Counted from the stretch's first letter, positions 34,723 through 47,200 are shown. The stretch: DNA of 64,000 nt from Apiotrichum sp. Y4204 (GCA_025531455.1 JAMYHL010000054.1:62001-126000), one strand, 5' to 3'. A program made the numbers and translations. The notes: a model not told the origin generated them from the letters alone.

Positions 34723-35698
34723 CGATCCCGCGTCGTCATTTGGAGCCTTGTCATTGTCATCTTCCTCGCCACTCCCATCGCGCCCATTGCGCCCATCCCG
34801 ATCCCCATCGCCGTTCTTGACCACATCCCTGCCCTCCGCCTTGGTGAACCCCGCCAGCGCAAGCTCGTGCGCCACAATCTCCTCGGCCAGCACGCCTGGC
34901 GTCAGCCGCGCCCTTCCCCCATCCCAAACTCACCAAGGGCAAGCAAAGCCGAGCCTTCAAGAGCAGTATGCATCTCGCTCCGGCGGTACTGGGTGTACGC
35001 CGGCCGCGCAAGGTCGGCGCGGTACGCGCGCAGCGCGGCAGCGTAGCCCGGGTCGGAGGCTGCCTTTTGATCTTCCCTAATCCTCTCTTGTCTCTCTCCC
35101 TCTTCCTCTTCCTCCTCCTCTTCATCCTCTCCCTCCTCCGCCTCCCGCGGCCCCTCCCCGTGCGCCCTCGGCCGCCACGGGCGGGGACACCGCAGCGTGC
35201 CGTGCGCGGCGAAGAAGCGCGCCGCGTGCAGATGCAGCGAGATGAGCAGGTCCTGCAATCAGCATTAGCAGTGAAAACGGGTCTCACCTCATGGGGTATC
35301 GCCGCGCGAGGCCCAAGCGCATGCGTAGCGACAAGTACACGTTTCCGGGCATTGGCGCGCCGCTCGGCCCACAAGCCGTCGTTCCCTTCTGTGCCCGGCA
35401 GTCTCCTCCCCTCTCGTGACTCCACTTCGACCGCGATTTCGTCCCGCCAGTTCCCAACAGTATCGCGCCGCCCACTGGAAGTGCCTCGCCCGCCGCTCGG
35501 AATCCACGCTGTTCCGACACTTGGCCTGCTCGAGCGCATCGCGAAGCGGTCTGTGGGGCGCTTTGCTGCCGGTTCGTCAAGTTCAGCAGGTTCCATGGGT
35601 TCCGACGTCTTGCGCGGCCGCCCCCGTTTCTTTCCTGCAAGCGTGTCGGCAGCGGTACTGCTCCCTGCGATTGCGGGGGCGACGCTCCACTGCGGCAT
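34687..35698 (-). CDS. AT-hook protein with poly-Asp tail, function unknown
   Basis: Model: complement of 34687..34895, 34934..35252, 35288..35698; 312 residues. I do not recognise the family. An AT-hook (KKRGRPRK) near the N-terminus suggests binding of the DNA minor groove. A middle helical part (DLLISLHLHAARFFAAHGTL) is followed by a Glu/Arg-rich run, then GYAAALRAYRADLARPAYTQ, and a hydrophobic helix LEGSALLALGVLAEEIVAHE. It ends in a run of Asp residues encoded by a GAC repeat. Together these suggest a nuclear, perhaps chromatin-associated, protein. The start at 35698 is the first ATG in frame; an upstream exon is possible. Only 172 bp separate it from RMT2. Confidence 0.65.
34691..34720 (+). 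repeat. (TCG)10 microsatellite encoding the poly-Asp tail
   Basis: Ten perfect TCG units on the plus strand. Read on the minus strand they supply the GAC codons for the Asp run at the C-terminus of the AT-hook protein. Confidence 0.95.
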
Positions 35699-35870
35699 TG
35701 TGGAGACGGATGTGGATGTGGATGATAAAAGTCGTGGTGCTTGCGGATGTTGTTGATCCAAGCACCGAGTTGCACGAGGGATTCAGGCTGCCGAAATATT
35801 TGGCGCACCCACAATCTTATCGTCCCCATGCGGTGTAATAATTTCACTTTCAAACTCCACACTCTCCACG

Positions 35871-37078
35871 ATGTCTACCGACGACGACACGCTCTCCCAG
35901 CTCCTTCCGCTCGCGTCGGCGCTGCTCGCCGCCTCCAAAGTGGGGAGCGCGAGCGACATTTCGGCCCTGCTCGAGCGCGGCGCGCCCGCATGGTTCCAGG
36001 ACGACGAGCTAGGCTGGTCGCCGCTCTTCTACGCCGCTGAGCGCCGGCAGCCCGCACTCCTCACCCTGCTGCTCCGCGGGGGGGCAGTGTGGAATGCGGT
36101 TGACAAGTGGGGGCGCACGGCGGGCGAAGTGTGTCTCTCGCTCGGGGACCGCGAGGGATGGGAGATTATACGGAACGAGGGCGTGCGCGCCGAAATGCTC
36201 CACCACGCGCTTGGCGCCGCGGCGACGGACGCACTCACCCTCCGAAATGAGGACGACTCGAGCGCGGGAGACAATCTCGCGTTCTTGAAGAGTAAACTCA
36301 CGTGGGACGTGGGAGAGGACGGGCGCGAGCGCGTGCTCGATGCGGACGGGAACGGCGTCATGATGGGATGGGAGGAGCCGCTGAGTATGTCGCGAGTAGG
36401 GCTGGGCTGACCCGCAGTGAAGGAGCATGTGCGGCTGATGACCACCCGGCCAGACTCGAACCGCACAATCCTCAACGTCGGCTTTGGGCTCGGTATCGTC
36501 GACCGCCTCTTCCAGGCCACGCACCCGGGCCAACACGTGATCATCGAGGCGCATCCCGACGTGCTAGAGTATATGCGCACCAAAGGGGTGGACAAGTGGC
36601 CCAACGTGACGATCCTCGAGGGGCGGTGGCAGGACTGGGTGAATCCCGAGAAGATGGGCGAGCTCCTCGCGCCGACCGGGGGGCTGGGGTTCGATGCCAT
36701 TTTCGTGGACACCTTTGCGGAGGGCTATGAAGGTGGGTTTAGGCGGGGACTTTGGCTGATGACAGACCTTAAGGCGTTCTTCGAGGCCCTCCCGGATATC
36801 CTCGAGGCTGAGGCCGGCGTCTTCTCGTTCTGGAACGGTCTGGGCGCGACCAGTAAGTTAGATGTTTGTTTTCATAACTCACACTCCTAGACCCAACAAT
36901 CTACGCCGTGTCGTCGGCGCTGGCCGACCTGCACCTCGACGACTGCGGGCTCGACGTCGAGTGGACCGACGTGCCCATCGAGCAGAGCCTCGCCGAGGAG
37001 GTGTGGCGCGGCGTCAGGCGCAAGTACTGGGAACTGCCGAGCTACCGCCTCCCGATTGCACGGATGCGCCTCCACTAG
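35871..37078 (+). CDS. RMT2: Protein arginine N5-methyltransferase RMT2
   Basis: Model: 35871..36384, 36418..36732, 36766..36852, 36891..37078; 367 residues. Rmt2 delta-N-methylates an arginine of ribosomal protein uL11 (Rpl12) in yeast. The N-terminal ankyrin-like part ([20 protein letters not shown]) and GWEEPLMKEHVRLM lead into the methyltransferase: [16 protein letters not shown] (AdoMet motif I), [14 protein letters not shown] and [20 protein letters not shown]. The end ([20 protein letters not shown]) is typical of the family. It converges with the TBC-MTQ2 fusion gene, 92 bp between stops. Confidence 0.95.
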
Positions 37079-37170
37079 CGCCACAGCACGAGGCATAGAA
37101 ATAGAGTCATGACATGAAATGATGCATATGCAGGCCGACATGTGGCACAGGTGTCCCTCCTCTCTCCCCC

Positions 37171-40100
37171 CTACGACATGAACGAGTACGCATCAAGAAG
37201 CACATCGTAGTCCTCTCCCTCTCCGTCGATTGGCGAGGCGGGTATGGCAACCGCGTCCGCCGCGTGCTTTTCGTCTGCAGGCGGTGGTGGGGCGACAGGC
37301 ACCGAAGGGGGCGTCTTGGTCGGCGTGATGGTCGACCCCGAGTCGAGGGGCGCGGGAATCGCGTGCAGCGCGGGGTTGGGAATCACGACGGACAGCGGCT
37401 GGCGGGGCACGGCCGAAGGCTGAATCATGCGGATGACGGACAACAGCTCCCGCCCCGCACGCCGCTTTATCACCGTCTTACACTCGAGCCCGGCCGCCCG
37501 CATGCGCGCTATGATCTCGTCGGGCTTGTTCTGGTGTATCGCCACGAGGTAGAAGTGGCCTCCGGGCGCGAGAAGCGTCTGCGAGAAGAGTCAGCACACG
37601 CCGCTTCGCCTCTGGACTCAACTTACCGGGAGCTTCTCGAGTAGGATGTTGGTGACCGCCATTCCCAGGCTGCCGCCGGCCCACGCGCCGCCAATGTCGC
37701 GGCCGTTCTGGGTCGCGACGAGTTCGTCATCGTCAGTCACAACGTACGGCGGATTGAAAATGAGAATGTCGACGTTGCCCTTGATGCGAGCCTCGAGCGG
37801 GTCGAGGAGATTGGCGAGGACGGGGTTGAGGGCCACGTCGTTTGCTTCGCCAGTGCGCTGCGTCGCGGCAGCAGCGTACCTGTTGATATCCGTCGAGATG
37901 AGGCACGCCTCGCTGTTGCCCAGTAGCGTGCCCATGAACGTGGACGCAATCCCCGACCCCGAGCCGATCTCGACACACAGCGACGGCTTCATGTCACGGA
38001 GCATCAGTGCGTCACCCTCAAGCGCGTCGAGGAGGATGAACGAGTCCTCAGCCGGCTCATACACGTGCTCATAGTCGTCGCCGGTCAGGTGGCTGATCTG
38101 CGGGGTCGGGATGCTGATCGGCTCAATGTCCTCTGGCGGGGAAGACGGTTTCGGGGTTCCGTTCTCAGGGAGGGCGGAGAGCGCAAGCGCCGACGGGATG
38201 CCGTAGCTGTGGTCGCTGTCGTACGGTGTCGACTGCTCGGAACTGAGACTCGTGCGTTTGTTGCGGATGACGGAGGCGACGGAGCCCATCGAGCCCATCG
38301 AGGAGATTGAGTCAGCGGCGCGGGACTTCGAGTTTGACGAGCGCCGCCGGCTGCCGATGCGGTATAAGCCTGGGTGACCCCCCTCGTGGTGTGGCGGGCT
38401 TGCGAGACCTCCAGTGATCCCCGTGCCGCTCCCGCTACCACTGCCGGTCACGATGGCACCAGCTACGGATGGCGGGCGCGGCGAGCGGGAGCCGGCTGCC
38501 CGGACGGAGCGCGACAGAAGGAGCGGGCGCGGACCAGAAGTCACGCGCTGCTGCTGCTGCTGGTGCGGGGCCGAATCCCGCGGCGCAACCGACAGCGTGG
38601 ACGCCAGCCCCGACAGCTTGTCCTGTAAGCTCGACACAGACAGCGCCGAGTTCGACGCCTGACTATCGCTCCGCGGCCGCCCCAGGGAATTGAGCTTGTC
38701 GGGCGATATGGGCGAGTGCGGGAGGGGCGAGTGCTGCATCGAGCGCGGGGAACGGTACGGCGAATGAGGGTGAGACGGGGTCGTCGCCCCCGAGCGGTGC
38801 TCAAACTCCTCCCCGTCTACCGACCCCTGGTCGTCGTCCCTCTGTCTCCGAGAGAATAACCGACCAGCAACCGCCCCGAGTCCCTTCCAGTCAGGAGCCG
38901 CAGGAGCCGACTGCCACTTTGCGACCGCGGTTGCAGTCAGGTTCGTGGACGCTTTGGCCATGCGCGCGGCAGCGTCCGACTGTGCGTACGACGACCACAG
39001 CTTTCCTGTCGACGCAGACGCTGCCCGGATACTTGCTGTTGCCCAGCTCGTTTTGTTGCTTGCCGCGTCCATCATCTCGGTCCACGCCGGGTCGTCGGGG
39101 TCGACGCCCTCGATAATTGATGCGCGGCGCGCCTGGTTGAGCTCGAACGCCGTGTTCAGCAGCATCCACACGCCACCGACCTCTTTCAGCGGGTAGCAGC
39201 GGAAGAGCTGGAGGCAGCGCACGAACGCGGCATCAGGGTCCTCTGGCTCACCCGGGATGTCCATGACGTCCGCGCCGTGCCACATGTCACGCTTTGCTGT
39301 TGGCGGGGCAGTGCGCGGGGGTGCGAACATGACCTGGCGCTTGACCATGACCACAAGAGCGACACACAAGTCAAGGAGCAGGTCGAGCTTGGGGTTCATA
39401 TCGGGCACACGGGGCGGCTGTGCGAAGAGAAAGTCCCAGATCGGAAGGAGATTTGCGCGGTCGTGGGACATGAGGCCGGTTAGCCACTGGAAAGTGTACA
39501 GCGGGAGGCCGGGATCGAGGTTGCGTTCCTTGAGCGTGTTCCACAGGGGTTCATCGGCCCAGCGCACGCGGGCGCTGATGCGCTGAAGACACGTCGAGAT
39601 GATGCCGTCCCCTGGCACGCCAGCAATGACATCGCCGAGCTCGCCCATGAGCGCGGTGAACGCCCAGTACGTTTCTTCCTCTGCATACCGGGAGCGGCCG
39701 TCGCGCTGCGCCTTGGGCACATTCGCCTGGCAGAAGACGAGGTAGAGCGGGACCACGATGTCGACGAATGTAGGGCCGTACGCCCATTGTGGGCTGGTGC
39801 GGCAGAACACGAACAACATTCGGATGAGCGCCTCGGCGTGTGTGTCGGGAAGATGGGATGTGTGTGCTTCCACCGCACGGAAAATGTCGTTCTGCGTTAT
39901 GGCCTTGTCCCCCGGGGAGATTGGCGGCGGGGACACGACCTTGGGCGAGAGAAGTTCAATAGGCGATGGGGGCTGGCTGGCGTCGACGTCCTGCGGGAGC
40001 GTGAGCGAGAGCTGCGGCGTCCGCTGCCCGCTTTCGGCCGGGGATTCGGGTGAGAGGAGGTCTGTCGTGGGACCCGGTGGTGGTGGAACGGGAGACAGGC

Positions 40101-40807
40101 GGACATGAGGCACTTCGCGCTCCTTGCCCTTGGTCGAGGGCACGCGGAGCGCGTCCGCGATAAGGTCGAGGCGGGCAAACAGCTCTCGGCGGGGGACAGG
40201 TGGTGGGCGAGGTCGCGACTTGCGTTTCTGCGGTGTTGTACGCAAGTCGTTTTCCGCCTGTTCCACCTGTTCATCTGAGCTCGAGGAGCTGCCGCCCTCG
40301 CTGTACGCCGGGCTAAGGGGGCTGCTACGCGACGGCGCCGTCCGCGCGCGGAGCACTGGTAGATCGAGGCGCTCGACGTCCTTCGCGATGCGCTGCAGAA
40401 GCGCGTCGTCTGCCCCGAGAGGATCGGATGGCTGGCGTTAGGACCTGCGTAGACCGAAGCGACGCACCGGCGACTCATTCCTCAGCTCGTTCATAAACGT
40501 TCCCACGAGGGCCTGCTGTCAGCTGTGCTGTCAAGGCTTCCGCTCACATAGTAGCGCTGGCGCTGGGAACGCGTGACCTGGCGCCAGGCGCGCTTGTCGG
40601 CGGGTAGCGTGCCGAGGAGGAGCGAGTATGCGAGCGGGCGGAGCTGTGACGGGCTGTCGGGGATGCCTGTCGTGAGCATGGAGAGCGAAGTGCTGGTACC
40701 AAAGGGGCCTACTCACTCCGAGCACACAGCTTGCGCAGGGCGGTCATCTCGACGGACGTCTCGAGGGCGTCGCGCGACGTGTCGAGGAGGGACTCGAATG
40801 CGATCAT
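37171..40807 (-). CDS. TBC RabGAP - MTQ2-type glutamine methyltransferase fusion
   Basis: Model: complement of 37171..37578, 37627..40431, 40468..40512, 40548..40666, 40717..40807; 1155 residues. The N-terminus is a TBC (Rab GTPase-activating) domain: SIPDSPSQLRPLAYSLLLGT, SDPLGADDALLQRIAKDVER, VVPLYLVFCQANVPKAQRDG, ETYWAFTALMGELGDVI, and PLYTFQWLTGLMSHD with ILPIWDFL-type helices. An insertion of about 150 residues splits it. A Ser/Pro-rich linker of about 300 residues leads to an MTQ2/N6AMT1 domain from about 857: DDYEHVYEPAEDSFILLDAL, VEIGSGSG, STDINRYAAAA, and FNPPYV (NPPY at 978-981), which in yeast methylates the eRF1 GGQ glutamine. A Pro-rich tail of about 90 residues ends it. The 2805-bp exon crosses the junction without a stop and no ATG precedes the methyltransferase closely, so one polypeptide is likely. 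Confidence 0.85.
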
Positions 40808-42148
40808 CCTGAGACGAGACGGGGTGGAGAAATGAGAGTGGAGACCGGAGAGCAGGGTGGGGTGGTGGAGTGGAGGAGGCGGCGGCGGAGCGGCGGAGCG
40901 GGGGTGCGTTGCGTGTCCGGTGCGCAGTTGTTTGGAATGAGTGTCAGCACATGTACATGTATGCTTGCGCCATGGCCGGGGAGGATCCTGGATGTTCTGG
41001 AGGCCTGGAGTGTTTCGAGTGCACGAAGAGGATCCTGGATGTCTAGATGTGGATGGTGGAGATGAGATGCCGAGGAGAGCGGACGAAAGAACAGAAGGAG
41101 GTGCAGACCCTCCGCGATCCGTGAGACTCGCATCCTGGGCGATCCGTCACATCCGGCGCAGCGCTCCCCTCCGCCACAGGGCCAGCTTGCTCGAGCTCGA
41201 GCACTCACCTGTCGCGCGGCTCGGTCCTTGCAGAGTGCAAGTGGGAGCGCGAATGCGAGCGCGTATGAGAATGCGCGTAAGAGGGTGATGAGTGAGAATT
41301 GGGGTGCGAGCGCGGATGGGAATGGGAAATGGCGCTCATCGTGGCGTTCGCCTTCCGCGGCTACAGACAACGGGTGCGGCCAGAATTAGCGTCAAGAAGG
41401 ATCGGGGGGGAGGATCGAGGCAGTTGCTGGGTGATCAAGAGACGATCGAAGTGGAGTTGAAAGATGTGATTGCAATCAACACGACCAGCTTCTTGCTTCT
41501 TGCTTCTTCGGAATCACAAACACAGAGGGACAGACGGAAAGAGTGCATATGACCAGGGCAGGAACGGCCGCATGTGGGCACCAGCACCTCGGAAGCTGCT
41601 CTGGGCACCATTTTACGGGTACCTGCACGCGGGTGCATGAGCGGACGCGCAGCACGCAGCTCTGGTGCTCTAACGCATGCATGCACGCTGCACAACTCTA
41701 GCTTCCGTTCCCCTCGTGCCTCGCTGAGAATAGATGCATCCAGATAAGAACCCCCCAGACCCCCATACTCTAGACTCTCTGATCCCTTCTCTGCGTGGAT
41801 CACACGTTGGCTTCACGCGATAAGATAAAACCACCAGGATCGACCGGGGATCGTCGGGGCGTCGGTTGGTCCGTTTCGGCTATTTCATTCGCGGCCAGAA
41901 TGTCTGGGTTTATTAGCGGGGCTGACGGCCGGATTGTTATTATTCTCGCGACACAAGGTGGAGGCGAAAGGTGGGGGATTGGCACGCCGGAGCGAGATAG
42001 AGAGACAATAGAGACAAAGATGGAACAGAGAGGCGAGCTGGGGGGTCGCAATGCCGGCGGATTAGACAGTCCCATCTTGTTCTTTCTCGTGTGACGATAA
42101 ATACCCATTCTCGAGATCTCGCGTCTCTCATCCCCCACACCGCACAAA
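40808..42148. other. Divergent intergenic region, 1.3 kb
   Basis: Separates the TBC-MTQ2 fusion and the dioxygenase gene. Short open frames show no domain. A GATAAATA-like AT-rich stretch near 42094 lies about 50 bp before the dioxygenase start and could act as a core promoter. Nothing else identified. Confidence 0.4.
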
Positions 42149-44012
42149 ATGTCGGCGCGCCTCGCCCACCGCCTCCTCCGCACCCCCACCGCGGCCGCCG
42201 TGCGCCCCCGCCCCGCGCTGCTTCCCATCCGTGCGCCCGGCATCACCAAGCCCACCCCGCTCACGCTCGCCCGCACCCGCGGCCTCGCCACCGCCGCCTC
42301 GCGCGACATCCTCTCCACCCCCGAAGGCAGCATCACCAACGGGCCGGGCTTCATCTCGTTCTCGGGCCCCGGTCCAAAGGGCGACGCGAGCGTGCTCGAT
42401 ACCGTCGCGGGTGCGATCACCTACGCCCGGCTGCGGGACTGCTGCCCGTGCGACAAGTGCATCCACACCTCGACGCGGCAGAAGACCCACACGTCGGGTG
42501 AAGCTGCCCGCGAAGTGCGGTCGCTGGGCAACGAACTCCTCGACACGCGGGCCCTGCACGCCGCCGAGCGCGGCGGAGAACAGGGCATCGAGGTCCATTG
42601 GCCAGTTACGCTTGCAGGGGAGGAGCACTCGAGCTTCTACCCACTCTCCCTCCTCCGCCGCCTTGCGTCGCGCCGCGTGCGCGGACACACGTATCTGAAT
42701 GACACGCTCGCGCGCCGCCTGTGGACCGCCGACGAGGTCACGCAGTCTCCCGACCTGTGGATCAACTATGATGAGCTGAATGCCGCGGGACCCGGGGAGA
42801 AGCTCTCCCCGCGCCCCGAAGTCCACCTCCGCCTCCTCGAGCAGCTGCAGCGCTACGGCCTCGCGTTCGTTCGCGGCCTCCCCACTGATCTGACGGACAA
42901 CAAGGACTGCCGCCTGCGCGAGTTCGCGGAAACCATCGGCGGGTTGCGGAATACATTCTACGGCGAGACGTGGGACGTCAAGAGCGTCGTCAACTCGAAG
43001 AACGTCGCGTACACGAATCTCAACCTCGGCCTACACATGGATCTCCTGTGAGTTGAGAGGCGAGGGGAGCGGAGAGAGCAGAGCTTTGCGTGTCGCGAGC
43101 TCTCGACCTCAGTCCGGGCACCCCGCATCTGGCGGGTTGAACGCAGCGAGCTAGCGAGCGCCACGCGAGTGCAACACTGACCACGGGATACGCATTGCCG
43201 GTGGTGCTCGCTGTTCCGCGATGCCCCGAGCGCGCGTGCCATTACTGCATCTATTGTTCGCTATCACGTCGAGCGGTCTGTGCGGCCAATCGCGGCTCGC
43301 AGTGACATCTACTCCGCCTCCACGACTTCCCCCTCATCACTCTGCCAGCTCTGCTCCGTCGCTAACTCTCTAAAGCTACTTTGCTCTTCCCCCGCGTTTC
43401 CAGTTCCTGCACAGCCTGCGGAACCGCGTCGTCGGCGGCGCCTCTTATTTTGTCGACAGCTTTGCCGCCGCCGAAGCCCTTAGGGCAGAGCAGCCAGAGC
43501 TGTACGCCGCGCTGCAGCGCAACGTCCTCGAGTACGAGTACGACAATGACGCGCACTACATGACGTTCCAGCACCCCGTGCTCCCTTCTGCGCCGCTCAC
43601 GGCGCCGGGGCTGCACACGGTGATCAACTGGTCGCCGCCGTTCCAGGCGCCGAATGTGCGCCCCTCAATCGCCGCGGACGGGACAATTCCCGCCGACGCA
43701 GCGGGCCAGGCCGCCGCCGAGACCGAGTTTTACACCGCCCTCGATGCGTTCCAGTCGGCCCTCGACCGCCCAGAGTTCCGCTACGAGTTTACCCTCCAGG
43801 AGGGCGATATTGTCCTGTTTGATAACCAGCGCGTGCTGCATGCGCGCACGGCTTTCCGCGACAAGACGGACGAGGAGGTGCAGAAGGACGGCACGGTCAT
43901 TGTCCAGGGCGAGCCGACGCGCTGGCTCAAGGGCTGTTACCTTGATGGATCGACCGTGTGGGACAAGCTCGCCGTGCTTAATGACCAGGTGCGCGGGATC
44001 CCGTCCCAGTAG
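42149..44012 (+). CDS. Gamma-butyrobetaine / trimethyllysine dioxygenase (Fe(II)/2-oxoglutarate)
   Basis: Model: 42149..43047, 43376..44012; 511 residues. Members hydroxylate trimethyllysine or gamma-butyrobetaine in carnitine biosynthesis. The N-terminus (MSARLAHRLLRTPTAAAVR) looks mitochondrial. A DUF971-type zinc-binding part (RLRDCCPCDKCIHTSTRQK) precedes the jelly-roll: GLAFVRGLPTD, GGLRNTFYGETWDVK, the iron site LHMDLLYFALPPRFQFLHSL (HxD), GGASYFVDSFAAAE, and the distal His in NQRVLHARTAF. The HxD codons are separated from YFALPPRFQ by a 328-bp intron, the longest assigned in the window; the acceptor is CTAAAG, fixed by family continuity. Sequence alone does not settle which of the two carnitine steps it performs. 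Confidence 0.88.
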
Positions 44013-44224
44013 GAGGGGAAGGGATACCCAGAAATATCAGAGAAATAGTACATTGGTAGAAGAAGATTTGTACATAGATAGCATGCTACCATACTGCAAC
44101 GAGAATGAGTTGCCTGAAGCATTGAACCCATCCCCGCAGCCTCAACTCGACCGTCCTCATGGCTCTCCTCGACCCGCTCCTCTCCCACCGGCCCGGCTCT
44201 ATGATCATGCATGCTACATTACTT

Positions 44225-47200
44225 CTACTCTCCAATCAGGCCCGCACACAGCTCGCGCAGCCGCCGCACAAGCATGGCATGGTAGGCATTATCCTTCTTC
44301 TCGCTTGCGTTTGTGGCGCGGTCGACGTCCTCCACGCGGTCGAGCACGCCACGGAGGGACGCAGCGACGCGCTCCAGCGCTTTGAGGTTTGTTGCCCCCG
44401 CGCCCGCGCCGTGCCGCGATGCCGTCGCTGTCGAGAAACTGAGCGATAGCCGGTCTGGGACCACGCTCTCCCCGCCCGCGTCCTTGACATAGTACAGCAT
44501 GTGCCGCCAGATGAGGAGCAGCAACGACTCGATCATGCCTGAATGTTAGCACCGCACTACTCGGCTTTGACTCACTGTAAATCATCTGGGTACGCTGCGC
44601 AAACTGCGCCCCCAGCTCCTCGACGTTCTCGGCACTAAAGCCCTTGACGAGCACCTCCTCGCCGGCCTCCAGCTTATCCGCAACATCATCGTACGCCCCA
44701 AAGAGGTCTTGTGCGTCTTCGGCAAGCGACGCGACGAGGTCGACCGCACTGGCCAACGACGGGGCGGTACCAATGCTCATGGCGCCGATCGGCCGCGCCG
44801 CGCCAATGACAAATACCGGCTGGCCGTGTCCGCCCTTCAAGCCCGCAGACATGGCGCAGAGGTACGCGATGATAACCTGGTTGAGGGCGAGCACGCGGCC
44901 GGGGACAGCGTCAGCGTCGTCCTCGCAGTCGTGCACAGCGTCGGCCCAGGACGGGTCGAAGAACTTTGCCGCAAGGCTGAGCACCGCGTGGTGCAGCGCA
45001 CCAAACGACGACTTGCGCATCGCGTCGTCATCCATCGACTTGGGGAGGACCGATATCAGGAGCGCGACGATCAGGCGCGACTCTTCAATACCTGTCGGCG
45101 TGACATACGCAACGTTCTCGCGGAGGAGCAGCAGAAGGCTCTCGCGGTGCGCGTTGAGGAACGCACTCGCGTGCGCAGTCGCGCCGGAGCGCGTCGGGTT
45201 CGAGAGGATGCGCACCAGAAGCTGGAGCGCGTTGACAAGCACGCGGTGCTGGCGGTGAACAATCTCAGACGCAGCTATGTCGTCTACCATCAGTACTTCA
45301 AGTCGCAATAGCTTGACTCACCAATGACATCCTCCGCAAACGGCTGGACGGCGATAAAGGAGCAGGTCGCAAGTGTCTCGAAGATGCCGACCTCGATGAG
45401 GTCGTCGGCGCCCTTTGCTGTACCGGCGTATGCTATGAGGAAGGCGATCTCCGCCTCGTACACCCAGTATGCGTGGAGGTTCTCGGGCTCGGGCGAGAGG
45501 CACTCCTGGAGCGCAATCTCGCGATCCTTGATGCTGCGCACAAACTGCGCGAGGTAGCCCACCTGCGTGAGGGGCAACACGAGTGCGCGATTGCCGAGCG
45601 CGACAATTGCGGAAAGCAGCGAGAAGCACTCGGTCTTCCACACATCCCGCATGTCCATCGCGTCGCGGCAGAGCACGGACACGAAGCGGTCCTTGCGTGC
45701 CGCGAGGGCCTGGACTGACGCGCGGTGCAGTGCCGGGTCGGCGTTTTCGGGCACGAGCTGGAGGTACTGCGACACGGCGGCGTAGAGGTTACCACGCGCG
45801 TTCTCGGTTGTCCCGGGGCGGACAGCCGCCTCGACAACCTTGAGCAGCGTGCCTGCCAGGCGATCGATGGGGAGGTTGGTCGAGTCGAGCGACCAGAGAA
45901 CGTTCACGAGCGTGGTCATCGACACGAGCACAGCCTCACACAGAATCTCGAGAACACCAGGCGCGAGGTCGTTTGTGAGCCTGTCGAGAAGCGCGTCGAG
46001 GAGCTCGAAGATCAGCCCCTCCTGCCTGTCCTCGGGGACGTTGTGGAAAAGCATCGCAAGGGATACCTTCAGCGTCTCGTTCCAGGAGGTCATGAACGAG
46101 CCCTTTGCGATCGCAATGTCCGTTTCGCGGTTCTTCATCGCGAGTCGGCGGATAATGTAGCTTGCCTCGGCGGCCATCGACTCGCCCGACGCACCGGGTA
46201 TCACTGTGCCTGCGCGCTCGAGCTGGCGGCGGTGAGCGCGCAGTGCGCGGGCAAGCAGGTCGAGGTCGTACCAGTCCGCATCGGGGCGCTTGAACTGGTC
46301 GAACGCGAAGCCGGAGTAGAACTCGAGAACCTTGTTCTGCTTCGCGTCGCCGACGTCCGTCTCCTCGAACTGAATGTCCACGGTCGAGACGAGGTCGATC
46401 AGCAGCGGCGGGCGCTGGTCGTCCTCTTCGTCGCCCTCGTCGGTGAACAGATGAGCGGCTATGAAGTCGGAGGACGCGCCGTGTCCCTCAAACGCAAACG
46501 TCTGGAGCGCCACACAGGCAAGAACGTAGCGCACAAACTCGAGGTACGCCACGAGCGTGCCGGCCGAAGTCTCCACCGAGTCGGTGAAGGTCGACGCAAT
46601 ACCCATGCCCTCAACCTCACCCGTTGCCGGAGGACATGTGCGGGGGAAGGTGGCGAGCTGGTGCGCGGGGAAGCTCTCATACGACTCGGCATACGACATG
46701 ACGGAAGCGCCAGTGACAGGGTGGGCAAACAGCTGGTAGATAAGCTGCGCGCTCTTGGCCGCAAGCGCGGGGTGGAGGGTGATCATTGGCGGGGTGTCGT
46801 TCAGCTGCTCAAGGATGACTCGAAGGCACGACAGACGGGAGTTCGGGGACCTCGGGTCCTGGAGGCCGAGCTCGCGGGCACGGAAGTCGAACCCGAGGAG
46901 GAAGTGCGCAATGTTTGTCGAAGTCGCATCCCGCGTGCCGTCCACCAGAAGATCGAGAATTGTCGAGCGGATGAGCATCGGGAGGTTGTCGGACGGCTTG
47001 CCATCGAGCACGGCCTTGGCCTCGCGGTCGATTTCCTCTGGCGCCAGGTCCTCGCACTCCTTGTCAAGGCGGTTGCAGAATCCCTGAGCGATGCGGATGC
47101 TGTCCTCAGACGCGTCGATGATGCCTGCAAGACGGTTCATGGCCTTGGAGTACTCGCCGCGGAAGATATCCGAGCTGGAGAACACGGGCGACTGAGCGAG

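Noticed and set aside
36887..37684. RMT2 and MTQ2 overlap as an antisense pair
   Set aside because: Coding parts do not overlap; stops are 92 bp apart. Only UTR overlap is possible.
43048..43375. Apparent loss of the YFxxPPRFQ part of the dioxygenase, suggesting a broken gene
   Set aside because: Extending the second exon to the CTAAAG acceptor at 43375 restores the segment in frame, so the gene is intact.
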